From: Thermomicrobiales bacterium
GTDB lineage: Bacteria; Chloroflexota; Chloroflexia; Thermomicrobiales; UBA6265
Length of the DNA: 64,000 nucleotides
Assembly: GCA_041390825.1 (NCBI GenBank)
Contig: JAWKPF010000013.1
Location: forward strand, 62,001 to 126,000
Direction: 5' to 3'
Shown here: positions 38,988-48,098 of the stretch, one piece after another
How positions within the stretch are numbered: the stretch's first letter is position 1
Layout of the letters: each line of letters opens with the position of its first letter
Notes under the pieces: generated by a model
Seen by the model: only the letters and a program-made list of their open reading frames with translations
Told to the model about the DNA's origin: nothing
Database searches by the model: none
Program-made: the position numbers and the translations under genes

Positions 38988-41450
38988 ATGAGCGATCGCG
39001 AAGAAGCACAGGTTGCCGAAGACGCCGAGGCGCCGGCCACCGAATCCAAGCCCAAGTCGGCTGCCAAACCGAAACGAACCCGTACCGCCAAGCCGAAATC
39101 AGAAGAATCTCCGGAGACGGCCACCCAGGAAGCTGCCGAGATGGTCTCGGAAGGGGGTCCGGTGGGTGACGAAGCTGATCGCCAGCTTGGGGTGGATCAC
39201 TTGCCGGCGGAAACGGTGGAGCAGGAAACCGCTGCGATCGAAAAGGCCCATCCGGATCTGGTTGGCGACACGCTCGTGGCCGGCGATGCCGTGGTGAGCG
39301 CCAGCGCTCGATCGTCGCGCCGCAAGCGGACACCGAAGAAGGACGAAGCACCTCGCACCGCCACCGATCCATTCTTGCCCGGCGCGTGCAACCCGTCGCC
39401 CGATGGCAAGCAGATTGCGTATCTGCTGACCGATGGCGAGGGTTCGACCCGGCTCTGGATTTCGGAACTGGATGGCAGCAGCGCCTCGTCGATCGAGCTC
39501 CCGTTCCGTCCGGTCTTCGATATCGAAGGGCCGCAGTGGTCGCCGGATGGCACGATGATCGCCTTGACCGGGAGCGCGCCTTCCGATATTGGCACGGCCA
39601 TTTGGCTGGCGCCGGCTGCGGGAGGCGACTGCATCCTGCTGGCCGATCACGCGGCCTCGGACGAGCAGCCGCGGTGGTCGGCGGACGGGTCGTTGCTGGC
39701 GTTCGCGTCCCGGCGCCATGGCCGCAGCGCCATTTGCGTGGCGACGCCGGATGGCTACGGCCCGGTGGTGCAGCTGACCGATGGCCCGATTGGCCAGGAC
39801 GACCGCAATCCATGCTGGGAGCCGAATAGCCAGCGGATCGCCTATACCCGGCATATGGTGGATGGCGAGCAGGTGGGCGATCAGATCTGGACCGTTTCGA
39901 TCCTGACCGGTGAGCAGAAACAGGCGACCAAGAAGCTGGCGAACCGCTCGCAGTTGCAGTGGTGCCCCGGCAAATCGCAGATCGCGTTCATCACCGATGA
40001 GGCCGAATGGCTGAACGTGGGTGTGGTGAATCCGGACAACAGCGCCGGCTGGAATCTGGCCAGTGAAGCGGGCGACAAGGGTTCGCCGCGCTATTCGCCG
40101 GATGGCGGGCGCATTCTCTATACCCGCCGCGTGCGAGGGGAAGTGCGCCTGGTGGAGCGTCCGACCAGCGGCGCCACGGCCGATCCGCTCGATCCGGGTA
40201 TGGGCGTGGCCAGCTCGCCGCGCTGGTTGCCGGACAAGCAGGTGGTTTACCAGTTCTCCTCTCCGCTCGAGGCGCCGTCCTTTGTGGTGCAGGCAGCCAA
40301 GAAAGATGTCGAGCGGCTCTACATCGGTGTGACCGGCGGCTGGACGGCGGAAGATTGGTTCGTGCCGCCCGATCATGTCGATTACGAGATTGCCGGCGGG
40401 TTGAAAGCAGGCGCGCTGGTCTACCGCAACAAGCGCGAGGTCGAAAAGTTGCCAGCCGTGCTCTTCCTGGGCGCGACGCCACAGGAGGCAAACCGGTTCG
40501 AGTTCGATTCGACCATTCAGGCGCTCGTGCAGCGCGGATTCGCGGTCATCGTGCCGACGCTGCCGGGGACGCCGGGGTATGGCAAGAAGATCGTGAACGC
40601 GCTGAAGGAGCGGGCCGGCACCGAGGCGGAGATTTCCGATCTGGTCGATCTGGCCAATTGGGCGCGTGGGCTGGAGTTCGTGGATAGCTCGCGGCTCTAT
40701 CTGGTGGGCGACGGCTACGGTGGGGCGTTGGCGCTGCTGCTGGCCGGCGCGCGGCCGGGGGTCGCGGACGGTGTGGCGGTGATCGACCCAGTGACGGACT
40801 GGGACGATGAGCTCGACCAGGCCGACGACGAATTTGCCTCGTGGTATCTGGAATACCTGGGTCTGCCATCGGCCAATCGGGGCAAGAGCGCGTTGCGCAC
40901 GCCAACGACCTTCGCGGGGGTGCTCGATTTGCCGGTGCTGCTGGTGGGCACCAGCCGGGCAAGTCTGGGCCGCTCGATCCAGCTGGAGCGGTTCGCGGCC
41001 GCGCTGGACGAGCTTCAGGTGCCGTATGCGCGGGTGACGTCCGAGAACGAATCGACCTGGCTCACGACCGAGAAGGTGGCCGGATTCCTGGCGAACCCGG
41101 CGGGCGCGGAGCTGGTGGCGCCGGTAGAACCGGCGGCGCCCGAGACCGCGGCGGATGCCGAGCCTGACTATGTGATCGAAGAGGTCGAGACAGTCGATAT
41201 CGAGGCGTTGATCCTGGGGGACCAGCCGGACGAGGTGATCGTGGCGGAAGCGGTCGAGGACGGGATCATCGTGGCCGAGGCGGCGACCAATGGCGTGGTG
41301 GCCGACGAGCCGGTAGCGGAGGCAGCCGAGGTCGTCGAAGCCGAGGTCGTGGTCGAGGATGTCGTGGTCGAAGCAGCGCCGGAACCGGAGCCCGAACGGG
41401 TGCTGGTGAGCTCGAATGTCGGTCGTGGGATGCGCACGGACGAGATCTAG
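38988..41450 (+). CDS. S9 prolyl-oligopeptidase-like protein with degenerate catalytic triad (pseudoenzyme)
   Basis: 820 residues from MSDREEAQVAEDAEAPATES. Order: a Lys/Ala/Pro-rich disordered leader (1-120), a TolB/WD40-like propeller (about 125-470; ACNPSPDGKQIAYLLTDGEG, WSPDGTMIALTGS, YSPDGGRILYTR), an alpha/beta-hydrolase domain (about 480-700), and a Val/Glu-rich acidic tail. The hydrolase keeps the fold of S9 peptidases (RGFAVIVPTLPGTPGYGKKI; SRLYLVGDGYGGALALLLAG), but the nucleophile Ser of G-x-S-Y-G-G is Gly (residue 576). The Asp-bearing loop HG..D reads VGTSRASLGRS, and the final His is gone (TSENESTWLTT). Cleavage activity is therefore unlikely; it may be a binding or scaffold protein. 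No signal peptide. Confidence 0.85.
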   Translation: MSDREEAQVAEDAEAPATESKPKSAAKPKRTRTAKPKSEESPETATQEAAEMVSEGGPVGDEADRQLGVDHLPAETVEQETAAIEKAHPDLVGDTLVAGDAVVSASARSSRRKRTPKKDEAPRTATDPFLPGACNPSPDGKQIAYLLTDGEGSTRLWISELDGSSASSIELPFRPVFDIEGPQWSPDGTMIALTGSAPSDIGTAIWLAPAAGGDCILLADHAASDEQPRWSADGSLLAFASRRHGRSAICVATPDGYGPVVQLTDGPIGQDDRNPCWEPNSQRIAYTRHMVDGEQVGDQIWTVSILTGEQKQATKKLANRSQLQWCPGKSQIAFITDEAEWLNVGVVNPDNSAGWNLASEAGDKGSPRYSPDGGRILYTRRVRGEVRLVERPTSGATADPLDPGMGVASSPRWLPDKQVVYQFSSPLEAPSFVVQAAKKDVERLYIGVTGGWTAEDWFVPPDHVDYEIAGGLKAGALVYRNKREVEKLPAVLFLGATPQEANRFEFDSTIQALVQRGFAVIVPTLPGTPGYGKKIVNALKERAGTEAEISDLVDLANWARGLEFVDSSRLYLVGDGYGGALALLLAGARPGVADGVAVIDPVTDWDDELDQADDEFASWYLEYLGLPSANRGKSALRTPTTFAGVLDLPVLLVGTSRASLGRSIQLERFAAALDELQVPYARVTSENESTWLTTEKVAGFLANPAGAELVAPVEPAAPETAADAEPDYVIEEVETVDIEALILGDQPDEVIVAEAVEDGIIVAEAATNGVVADEPVAEAAEVVEAEVVVEDVVVEAAPEPEPERVLVSSNVGRGMRTDEI

Positions 41451-41528
41451 CGCGATTGGCGCATTGTTCGAAAGAACGGAGCGTGGGCGCGGCGTGCGGT
41501 TGGTCATCGACCTTCGGTCGATCGCCGG

Positions 41529-41578
41529 GCAGGGACGCCCGGCGCTACGATCCAGTGATGGTGGCGCGGCGTCCCTGC
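41529..41578. terminator. Long inverted repeat between convergent genes
   Basis: GCAGGGACGCC (41529-41539) and GGCGTCCCTGC (41568-41578) are perfect 11-bp arms 28 bases apart, with a nested CGGGC/GCCCG. The spot between two convergent genes suggests a shared terminator, or a dispersed repeat used as one. Confidence 0.5.
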
Positions 41579-41596
41579 TCGCCGTTCGGGTGATTG

Positions 41597-42844
41597 CTAG
41601 AAGCGGGCGGGGTCGAAGGGTTTCAGGAGCTCGCGGGAGCCGTTGTTGGTCATGAGATCGGCGATGGCGTCACCCGTGGCGGGAGCGAGGGTGAGTCCCA
41701 TCATGCCGTGGCCGGTGGCAATGGCGAGATTGCGGTAGTCCTTGAGGTACCCAATGAGCGGAAGTCCGTCGGACGACATGGGGCGCAGACCGCTGCTGAC
41801 GACGGGGATCGAGAGGTCGGTCGGCCAACCGCGGATGATATCGGCGGTGCCGCGGACGATTGCTTCGACACGCTCCGGGCGGATCGTCGCGTTGTTGCCG
41901 GAGAACTCCATGGTGCCCGCCAGGCGGGTCATTCCATTCATTGGGGTGATGACGTGCCGGCCGTCGAAGACCTCGATCGGATGGCGGATTTCGACCGGGG
42001 CGGGGGTGTAGTCCAGCGAATAGCCCTTGCCGCCCTCGATGGGAATGCGGCGCTTGGCGAACCGGGCAATCTGGGGTGACCAGACGCCCGCGGCAATGAG
42101 GACAGCGTCGGTTTCGATGCGCCCGTGATCGAGGACGACGTTGGTGACCCTGTTCCCTTCGATCGTGAGGTCTTCGACGCTCACGCCGCTGCGAAGATCG
42201 ACATCGTTGGCTTCCAGCCAGGAGACGAGCGCGGAGTTGAGCGTGTCAGGGCGGATGGAGCGTTCCTGCGTCATCCAGATGCCGCCGTGAATCTTCTCGG
42301 TCAGGGCTGGTTCCATCTGGCGCAGATCGTCGCCGACAATCGGCCCCTGGATTTGCAAGCCATTGATCGGGCCAAAGCGAGCGAGCATTTCCAGTTCGTC
42401 CTCGAGCCCGGCGGGTGTGCGGAAGACGAAGAGAATGCCGTCGTGATGTTCCTCGAAGGAGATGCCGTCGGCGCGCATTGTGTCGAAGGTTTCGAAGGCG
42501 CGCTTGCCAAGTCCGGCGAGGGCCTCGACGCCATGCCAATAGTCCTTTTCGTTGCAGTGACGCCAGAAATCGAGGGTCCAGCGCATGAACGATGGACTGG
42601 GACGCGGCTGGATGTAGAGCGGACTGGACGAGGAGCGCATCCATTTCATGGAGGTGCGCACCAGACCGGGAGCGGGAACGGGTGTGGCCCAACCGGGAGA
42701 GATCCATCCCGCATTGACACGGGATGCGCCGTAGCCGAAATCGCGATTGGTGACGACGGTAACCGTCCATCCCCGCTTGCGCAGCGCCCAGGCTGACGAG
42801 AGCCCGACGACGCCACCGCCAATGACGACAACCCGATCTGGCAT
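41597..42844 (-). CDS. FAD-dependent D-amino-acid dehydrogenase-like oxidoreductase (DAO family)
   Basis: 415 residues. The FAD-binding Rossmann motif is at the N terminus: VVVIGGGVVGLSSAWALRKR. The substrate domain has SRVNAGWISPGWATPVPAPG, and the C-terminal FAD strand has GLRPMSSDGLPLIGYL then LAIATGHGMMGLTLAPATG. This fits the DadA/DAO glycine-oxidase-like family that oxidises D-amino acids or sarcosine-like secondary amines. The reaction gives a keto acid and ammonia, with electrons passed to a quinone or oxygen. GAGGG lies 8 bases before the ATG. Monocistronic, convergent with the S9-like gene. Substrate unknown. Confidence 0.9.
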   Translation of the reverse strand: MPDRVVVIGGGVVGLSSAWALRKRGWTVTVVTNRDFGYGASRVNAGWISPGWATPVPAPGLVRTSMKWMRSSSSPLYIQPRPSPSFMRWTLDFWRHCNEKDYWHGVEALAGLGKRAFETFDTMRADGISFEEHHDGILFVFRTPAGLEDELEMLARFGPINGLQIQGPIVGDDLRQMEPALTEKIHGGIWMTQERSIRPDTLNSALVSWLEANDVDLRSGVSVEDLTIEGNRVTNVVLDHGRIETDAVLIAAGVWSPQIARFAKRRIPIEGGKGYSLDYTPAPVEIRHPIEVFDGRHVITPMNGMTRLAGTMEFSGNNATIRPERVEAIVRGTADIIRGWPTDLSIPVVSSGLRPMSSDGLPLIGYLKDYRNLAIATGHGMMGLTLAPATGDAIADLMTNNGSRELLKPFDPARF

Positions 42845-42958
42845 GGCCCTATTCCCTCTTCATCTGCGCGGCATCTCCGCGTTTAGAGAAGTATGAAGGA
42901 TTCCGCCACCGAACGGTAGCCAGGAAGGCAAAAATCCGAGCCGAGATGGCTGATCCCG

Positions 42959-43405
42959 CTATTTTGTCTTGAGCATCGATTTGATCATAGGGCCGACCAC
43001 CTGGGCCGTGCGGGGATCTTTGAGGAGCATGGCGATCAGTCCGAAGCGGCTGGTGATGAGTTTGGCCATCACCACGCCGGTCGCGCTGTCGCGCACAGCG
43101 GGGTTTTGTAGCAGCGTTTTGGCCGAGGCGGCATTCTGACCGGTCAGCATGCTGGCCATTACCGAGGCGATTTCGTTGGCGTTTCCCTGGGAGACGCCAG
43201 GGGGCGGCTTGATGCCCTTCTTGGCGAGGTTCTCCTGCAGCACCTGACCGAAGGCAGCGACCTTTTGCGGGTCCATGCCTTCCAGAGTCCTGCGCGCGCT
43301 GGCGGTGATTTCTGCCTGCGATTTGCCAGCGGTGGCGGCGCGAATCTCCTCCATGCTGGGGAGATTCGTGGGCATTTGGGTGCGAAGTTGCTTGAGCCGG
43401 TCCAT
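42959..43405 (-). CDS. Hypothetical helical protein
   Basis: The 148-residue protein (MDRLKQLRTQMPTNLPSMEE onward) is helical, with ITASARRTLEGMDPQKVAAF and LQENLAKKGIKPPPGVSQGN. Its C terminus is basic and Met-rich (MIKSMLKTK). There is no signal peptide, membrane helix or recognisable domain. The start at 43405 was chosen because the sequence upstream reads as unrelated, repeat-like antisense text. A divergent promoter region with the AfsR-type regulator follows. I do not recognise it. Confidence 0.55.
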   Translation of the reverse strand: MDRLKQLRTQMPTNLPSMEEIRAATAGKSQAEITASARRTLEGMDPQKVAAFGQVLQENLAKKGIKPPPGVSQGNANEIASVMASMLTGQNAASAKTLLQNPAVRDSATGVVMAKLITSRFGLIAMLLKDPRTAQVVGPMIKSMLKTK

Positions 43406-43687
43406 AGGCGGAAGTTTAGCAGGCTGTGGGCAGCGTTCGGTCGTCTGTTGGTGGTCGTCAGCAGTTGGCTCAAAGGGGCTTGTCAGCGCCCTGCCTGTCT
43501 CAGGCTGCGGGATACAGGGTCCGGGAAGCCTGTCGCGTTGGGCACGTTTGGCGTGTGCCGCGGGTGAGAGACAAGGGACGTCGTATTTCGTATGCTGCAA
43601 CATTCCAGGGTGGTCGTACAGCGGTGAAGGAGATCGAGCATTTCCAGATTTGGGCTGGCACTGCGGCACTATCGGGTTTCCGCCGGG

Positions 43688-46006
43688 TTGAGCCAGGAAG
43701 GGCTGGCCGAGCGGGCTGGATTGAGCGTGCGCGGGATCAGCGATCTGGAACGAGGGGCGCGCACCTTTCCCCGGTTGGAAACGGTACGCATGCTGGCCGA
43801 CGCGCTGGAACTGGGCGAGCGGGATCGCGCCACGTTGTTGGCGGCGGCGCGCCCGGAGCTGGAGTCCGACGCGCACCCGGAAGCTCCCGCGCCGAAACAG
43901 GAACGCGGCGTCAGACCGCGGCCGCTGCCAATTCCGCCGACACGGCTGGTGGGGCGGGACGAGGAGATTCAGCGGATCGTCGAGCTCTTCCGGGGTGGTG
44001 AAGCACGGCTGGTTACCGTGACCGGGCATGGGGGGATCGGGAAGTCCCGGCTCGGGCTGGCGATTGCGCGAGGGTTCCACCAGGAACTGCGTGGTCGGGT
44101 GGCCTATCTGGAGTTGGCGGCGGTGCGCGATCCGGCGTTGGTGCCGGGGGCGATCGCGTCGCAACTCGATGTGTTGGTGGAACCGGGCACGTCCCCCGCG
44201 CAAGCGGTTGCGCAGGCGATTGGGCCGGAGCCCATGTTGCTGGTGACGGACAACTGGGAGCATGTGGTGGAAGCAGCGCCGGTGCTTTCCGTGTTGCTCG
44301 GGCAGTGCAGCGGCCTCTGGATTCTGGCGACCAGCCGCGAGCGGTTGCGGTTACGAGGGGAATGGGAACTGCGGCTCGATCCGTTGCCGGTGCCGGATGC
44401 GGGGATGCGCGCGGTCGAGGAGATAGGCGCGTTTTCGGCCGTGGAGCTGTTCGTGCAACGGGCGAGCGAAGCACTGGACGGGTTCGCGCTCGATGCAAGC
44501 AATGCGCCGACCGTCGTGGACATCTGCCGGCGGCTGGACGGGATTCCGCTGGCCATCGAGCTGGCGGCGGCGCGCACGCGAATCTTCCCGCCGGATCAAC
44601 TGCTGGGACGGCTGGAAGGCCGCTTTCAGGTGTTGACCGAGGGGCCGCGCGATCTACCGGAGCGGTTGCAGACGATGCGCTCGGCGATCGCGTGGAGCGT
44701 GGACTTGCTGGATGACGACGAGCGGCGTCTCTTCGAGCGGCTGTCGGTATTCGAGGGCGGGTTCACGATTCCGGCGGCGGTGGGGGTGCTATCCCAGATC
44801 GATACCGATGCGGATCAGGGCGCGATCGAGGAACGCGTGGTTTCGTTGGTGGAAAAAAGCCTGATTCAACCGGTCGACACGAACCGGGACGAACCGCGAT
44901 TCCTGATGTACGAAACGATTCGGGATTTCGCCGCGGAACGGCTGGGATCAGAGCCCGAGGATTTGGCCGGGGCGCACGCGCGGCATTTCGTCGCGGTGGC
45001 GGAGGAAGCGGAACCGGGGCTGACGGGTTCAGATCCATTGCCGACCTTCGAGCTGCTGGAGATCGATATTGGCAATCTGCGTTCGGCCATGGGGTATTTG
45101 CGCGATCGGGGCGAGATCCAGGACGCGCTGCGCATTGCCAGCGCGCTCGCGTGGTTCTGGACCGAGCCACGGTTCCTGGCGGAAGGGCAACGATGGTTGG
45201 CGTCGCTGCTGGAGGATCCGGCCGCGGCAGATTCTCCCGAGGCGCTGCGGGTGCGGGCGCTGATCGCGGCGGGGGATCTTGCGATTTGGCAAGGAGAGCT
45301 GGACGAGGCCGCGGCGTTGCATGGAGAGGCGCTGGAGCTGCTGCGTGAGTTGAACGACGAGCGGCAGCTGGCAGCGGTGCTGCGCAGTCTGGCAAATGTG
45401 GCGCTTGAACGGAACGAGTTCGGGCAGGCGGACGCGCTGCTGTCGGAATCGCGCGAGTTGGCTCAGAGCTCCGGGAACGATTGGGAAGTGGCGGCATCGG
45501 CAAACCTGCTTGGGTTGAGCCAGGCGATGCAGGGCGCGCCCGATTGGGCGATCGAGCGGCACCGGGAAGCGGTCGAGATTTGGCGGGAACTGGGCGACAT
45601 CGGACATGTGTTCGACGCGCTGGCTGGGCTCGGTTGGGCGCAGTTGCTGGCCGAGCGTTACGCCGAAAGCGCGGAGACCTATCTGGACGCCTTGCCGCTG
45701 GCGGTGGAATCGGACGATGTCTTGCAGATGGAATGGTGCATTCGCGCGGCGGCGGCGATCGCCGCGGCAAAGGGAAGCGAGCTGGAACGGGCGACGCGGT
45801 TGTTTTCCGCGTCGGAGGCGATGCGCGAGGCAACCGGGATCGATTTGCGCGTCGGCATTGGGGAGACGCTCGATCGGTTGATGCAATCGGTTCAGCGTCA
45901 ATTGGGGCGGGAGCGGTTCGGGCGAGGCTGGGCCGCTGGTCAGCGGATGACGCGGGAGCAGGCCCTGGACGAGGCGCGCTTGGTGTTCGAAAAGGCGCGA
46001 GCGTAA
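43688..46006 (+). CDS. XRE/AfsR-type regulator with NB-ARC-like ATPase and TPR domain
   Basis: An XRE helix-turn-helix (SQEGLAERAGLSVRGISDLE, residues 2-21) is followed by an STAND-type ATPase. It has Walker A GHGGIGKS (113-120), Walker B MLLVTDNWEHV, sensor ILATSRERLR, and GIPLAIELAAAR, the GxP motif. The last 330 residues are TPR-like (LHGEALELLRELNDERQLAA and onward). These regulators bind DNA and switch with ATP and a ligand or partner. The in-frame sequence before TTG 43688 (RFGLALRHYRVSAG) is clearly the first helix of the XRE domain, yet the only start codon before the upstream stop is this TTG. GTG 43624 (VKEIEHF) lies one frame away, so a one-base shift near 43650 is possible. Confidence 0.88.
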   Translation: MSQEGLAERAGLSVRGISDLERGARTFPRLETVRMLADALELGERDRATLLAAARPELESDAHPEAPAPKQERGVRPRPLPIPPTRLVGRDEEIQRIVELFRGGEARLVTVTGHGGIGKSRLGLAIARGFHQELRGRVAYLELAAVRDPALVPGAIASQLDVLVEPGTSPAQAVAQAIGPEPMLLVTDNWEHVVEAAPVLSVLLGQCSGLWILATSRERLRLRGEWELRLDPLPVPDAGMRAVEEIGAFSAVELFVQRASEALDGFALDASNAPTVVDICRRLDGIPLAIELAAARTRIFPPDQLLGRLEGRFQVLTEGPRDLPERLQTMRSAIAWSVDLLDDDERRLFERLSVFEGGFTIPAAVGVLSQIDTDADQGAIEERVVSLVEKSLIQPVDTNRDEPRFLMYETIRDFAAERLGSEPEDLAGAHARHFVAVAEEAEPGLTGSDPLPTFELLEIDIGNLRSAMGYLRDRGEIQDALRIASALAWFWTEPRFLAEGQRWLASLLEDPAAADSPEALRVRALIAAGDLAIWQGELDEAAALHGEALELLRELNDERQLAAVLRSLANVALERNEFGQADALLSESRELAQSSGNDWEVAASANLLGLSQAMQGAPDWAIERHREAVEIWRELGDIGHVFDALAGLGWAQLLAERYAESAETYLDALPLAVESDDVLQMEWCIRAAAAIAAAKGSELERATRLFSASEAMREATGIDLRVGIGETLDRLMQSVQRQLGRERFGRGWAAGQRMTREQALDEARLVFEKARA

Positions 46007-46042
46007 CAGGACACGGGCGGCCCGTCTCCATGGCACAAAGGG

Positions 46043-46079
46043 ATCCCGGGCCGGTTGCGATTCAACCAGTCCGGGATTT
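46043..46079 (+). terminator. Imperfect hairpin terminator of the regulator gene
   Basis: ATCCCGG...CCGGGAT and GGTTG...CAACC form a stem with a 3x3 internal loop and a 5-base apex, followed by TTTC. It lies 37 bases past the stop. Confidence 0.6.
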
Positions 46080-46187
46080 CATGTATCTCCCCTCTCCCGC
46101 ATCGATTAGGTGGAAGAGCAATGTATTGGGTGGCGGTCTCGAAACGCATTGGCAGACCACCGGATGAGCGGACACAGAGGTCCATTT

Positions 46188-47705
46188 CTATGATTGCAAC
46201 GACTCCTCGTCGACCACGCGAATGGTGAGCAAGCGCGGGTCGGCGGCTCCGGCGCAGGTGGCGCCACCGGCGACGACCTGGGCGAGATAGAGCAGCTTGC
46301 TCCAGCCGATGCGCTCGCCGGGAACGAGCACGGGGATGCCGGGCGGATAAGGAATGATTGGCTCGGCGGCAATGCAGCCGATCGCCGTGGGCAGCGGGAC
46401 GGCGTGGGACTTGGCGAAGAAGGCGTCACGTGGGGTCATGGTCATCTCTCCTGGACTGATGGCGTCACCGACCGAACGCGCGGCCAGCCGGCGGGGTCGA
46501 GATTCGAAAACCGGGGTGCGGCGGCTGATGGCCGTGAGGGCAGCGACCAACGCTGCGAGCGAGGCGCGGGTATCCCCGACGGTGACCACGCAGACGATGC
46601 CGCGGCGGTCGCTCATCTCGGGGGCGATGCCGAATTCTTCGCGTAACAATGCCTCGACCTTGTAGCCGGAGAGCCCGATGCCGGCGGTATCGATGACGAG
46701 ACGGGTCGGGTCGACCTGATCGGCAGGCAATCCGAGGGCGGCATGGTCGATCAGCGCAAGACCGGGAATCGCGCGGAGCTCCTTGCGCGCCCAGGCGGCA
46801 AGCGCCATGGTGAGTTCCAGCAGACCCCAGCCATGGAGGGCCACTTGCCGGCGGGCGGCATCGAGCGAGGCGAGGATCGGGAGGCAGCGGCTGGTCGACT
46901 GCGTCATGCGCACGCTCGCGGTAATGCGGCGGCGGTCGATGCGCTCGCCCTGGAGCACGATCATGGCGCCCTGGCTCAGCGCGGGGAGTGTCTTGTGCAG
47001 ACTCACCACCGCGGCATCGGCGCCGGCGGCCATGGCGTGCATGGGAAGCGACTGATGGAAGGGGAAATGCGCGCCCCAGGCTTCATCGACCATGACTGGC
47101 ACGTTGTGGGCGTGGGCTGCGGCCACGATGCCGGGCAGATCGGAGGCAACGCCGTGATAGGTCGGGCTGGTGACGATGACCAAGCTGGCATCTGGGTGGG
47201 CATCGAGCGCTTCGGCGATGCGAGCGGGGTTGGCGCCGATGCTCATGGCGTGGGTCGGATGCAGCTCCGGGGCGACGAAAACCGGATTGGCGCCGACCAG
47301 GATCAATCCGGTCAGGACCGACATATGCGCGTCCCGCGCGACGATGACGGTATCGCCCGGATTCAGCAGCGCCAAGAGGAGGGCATGGTTGCCGCTCGAG
47401 GAACCGTTGACGACATAGCGGGCGTCATCGGCGCCCCAGGTGGTGGCGGCCAACTGTTCCGCCGCGCGCAACGCGGTGTCGAGTTCCGTTGTGTTGAGCC
47501 AGACATCGGAACGGAAGACCGAGTCGCCCAACAGGCCGCGCACCTGATCGTCGAGCAGGCGTCCACCCTTGTGCCCAGGGGTGGAGAATGCGATTGCGCC
47601 GGTGTCGAGATGCCGCTGGAGCGCGTCGACGAGGGGAACGGCCTGGTGCGAATCGATACGCGGTGGCTTGACCTGGGTCGACATCTGGAGCGCGACTGTT
47701 TCCAT
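46188..47705 (-). CDS. Orn/Lys/Arg decarboxylase (fold-type I PLP enzyme, SpeA2-like)
   Basis: The 505-residue protein has the N-terminal PLP domain of the Orn/Lys/Arg decarboxylase group: AFSTPGHKGGRLLDD, VVNGSSSGNHALLLALLNPG, PVMVDEAWGAHFPFH, and the PLP lysine in VVSLHKTLPALSQGAMI. The C-terminal domain ends in PYPPGIPVLVPGERIGW, a family signature. It lacks the large N-terminal wing domain of inducible E. coli-type enzymes, as do short biosynthetic forms. Products would be cadaverine, putrescine or agmatine; the choice is not readable. ATG at 47705 follows GGAGA. It is the third gene of a tight operon with an SMR-like membrane protein 23 bases upstream. Confidence 0.9.
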   Translation of the reverse strand: METVALQMSTQVKPPRIDSHQAVPLVDALQRHLDTGAIAFSTPGHKGGRLLDDQVRGLLGDSVFRSDVWLNTTELDTALRAAEQLAATTWGADDARYVVNGSSSGNHALLLALLNPGDTVIVARDAHMSVLTGLILVGANPVFVAPELHPTHAMSIGANPARIAEALDAHPDASLVIVTSPTYHGVASDLPGIVAAAHAHNVPVMVDEAWGAHFPFHQSLPMHAMAAGADAAVVSLHKTLPALSQGAMIVLQGERIDRRRITASVRMTQSTSRCLPILASLDAARRQVALHGWGLLELTMALAAWARKELRAIPGLALIDHAALGLPADQVDPTRLVIDTAGIGLSGYKVEALLREEFGIAPEMSDRRGIVCVVTVGDTRASLAALVAALTAISRRTPVFESRPRRLAARSVGDAISPGEMTMTPRDAFFAKSHAVPLPTAIGCIAAEPIIPYPPGIPVLVPGERIGWSKLLYLAQVVAGGATCAGAADPRLLTIRVVDEESLQS

Positions 47706-47728
47706 CGGTGAGTCTCCGAAACTGCCGC

Positions 47729-48094
47729 TCACGAATCGCGGTCCGCGAAGGGGTCGAGGATCAAATAGGTCTGCAAGAGCAAGATGACAGCGATGACAGT
47801 CCACTTGCCGGGCGAGATCGGCACGTCATACCGAAAGCGGTCGACTAGGACGAGCCCAACCTGCAGGAGCACGACCCAGCCCATCGTCACGACCGAGAGT
47901 TCGGCCGTTTTCAGGCTGGTGGCATAGACCGCGAAGAGGACCGCGAAGGTCAGCAACCCGATCAGGAAGCAGAGGCGGCTGCCGTTATCCGCCCAGTGCT
48001 TGGCAAGCAACGCGCCGCCGAAATCGAGCCCGGCCAGAATGGCCATGACCGTGGCGAGCACGAACACGCGAGGGACCGCCGGCAGTTCGATCAT
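47729..48094 (-). CDS. Small four-helix membrane protein, SMR/EmrE-like
   Basis: The 121-residue protein has four membrane helices (about 8-28, 41-58, 62-82 and 92-110), the size and plan of small multidrug resistance transporters. Helix 1 reads MAILAGLDFGGALLAKHW: Asp24 and Lys32 stand 8 residues apart, like Glu14 and Lys22 of EmrE, so the coupling Glu is replaced by Asp. The pair YATSLKTAELSVVTMGWV then PISPGKWTVIAVILLL follows the SMR pattern in helices 3-4. It is just upstream of the decarboxylase gene, and SMR proteins of the MdtJI type export spermidine, so polyamine export is a fair inference. Similarity is by pattern only; another small membrane family is possible. Confidence 0.6.
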   Translation of the reverse strand: MIELPAVPRVFVLATVMAILAGLDFGGALLAKHWADNGSRLCFLIGLLTFAVLFAVYATSLKTAELSVVTMGWVVLLQVGLVLVDRFRYDVPISPGKWTVIAVILLLQTYLILDPFADRDS

Positions 48095-48098
48095 TCGA

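Noticed and set aside
42959..44263. 434-codon minus-strand frame around the hypothetical gene
   Set aside because: Only its last 148 codons look like protein; the rest is antisense to the AfsR-type regulator and to repeat-like DNA.
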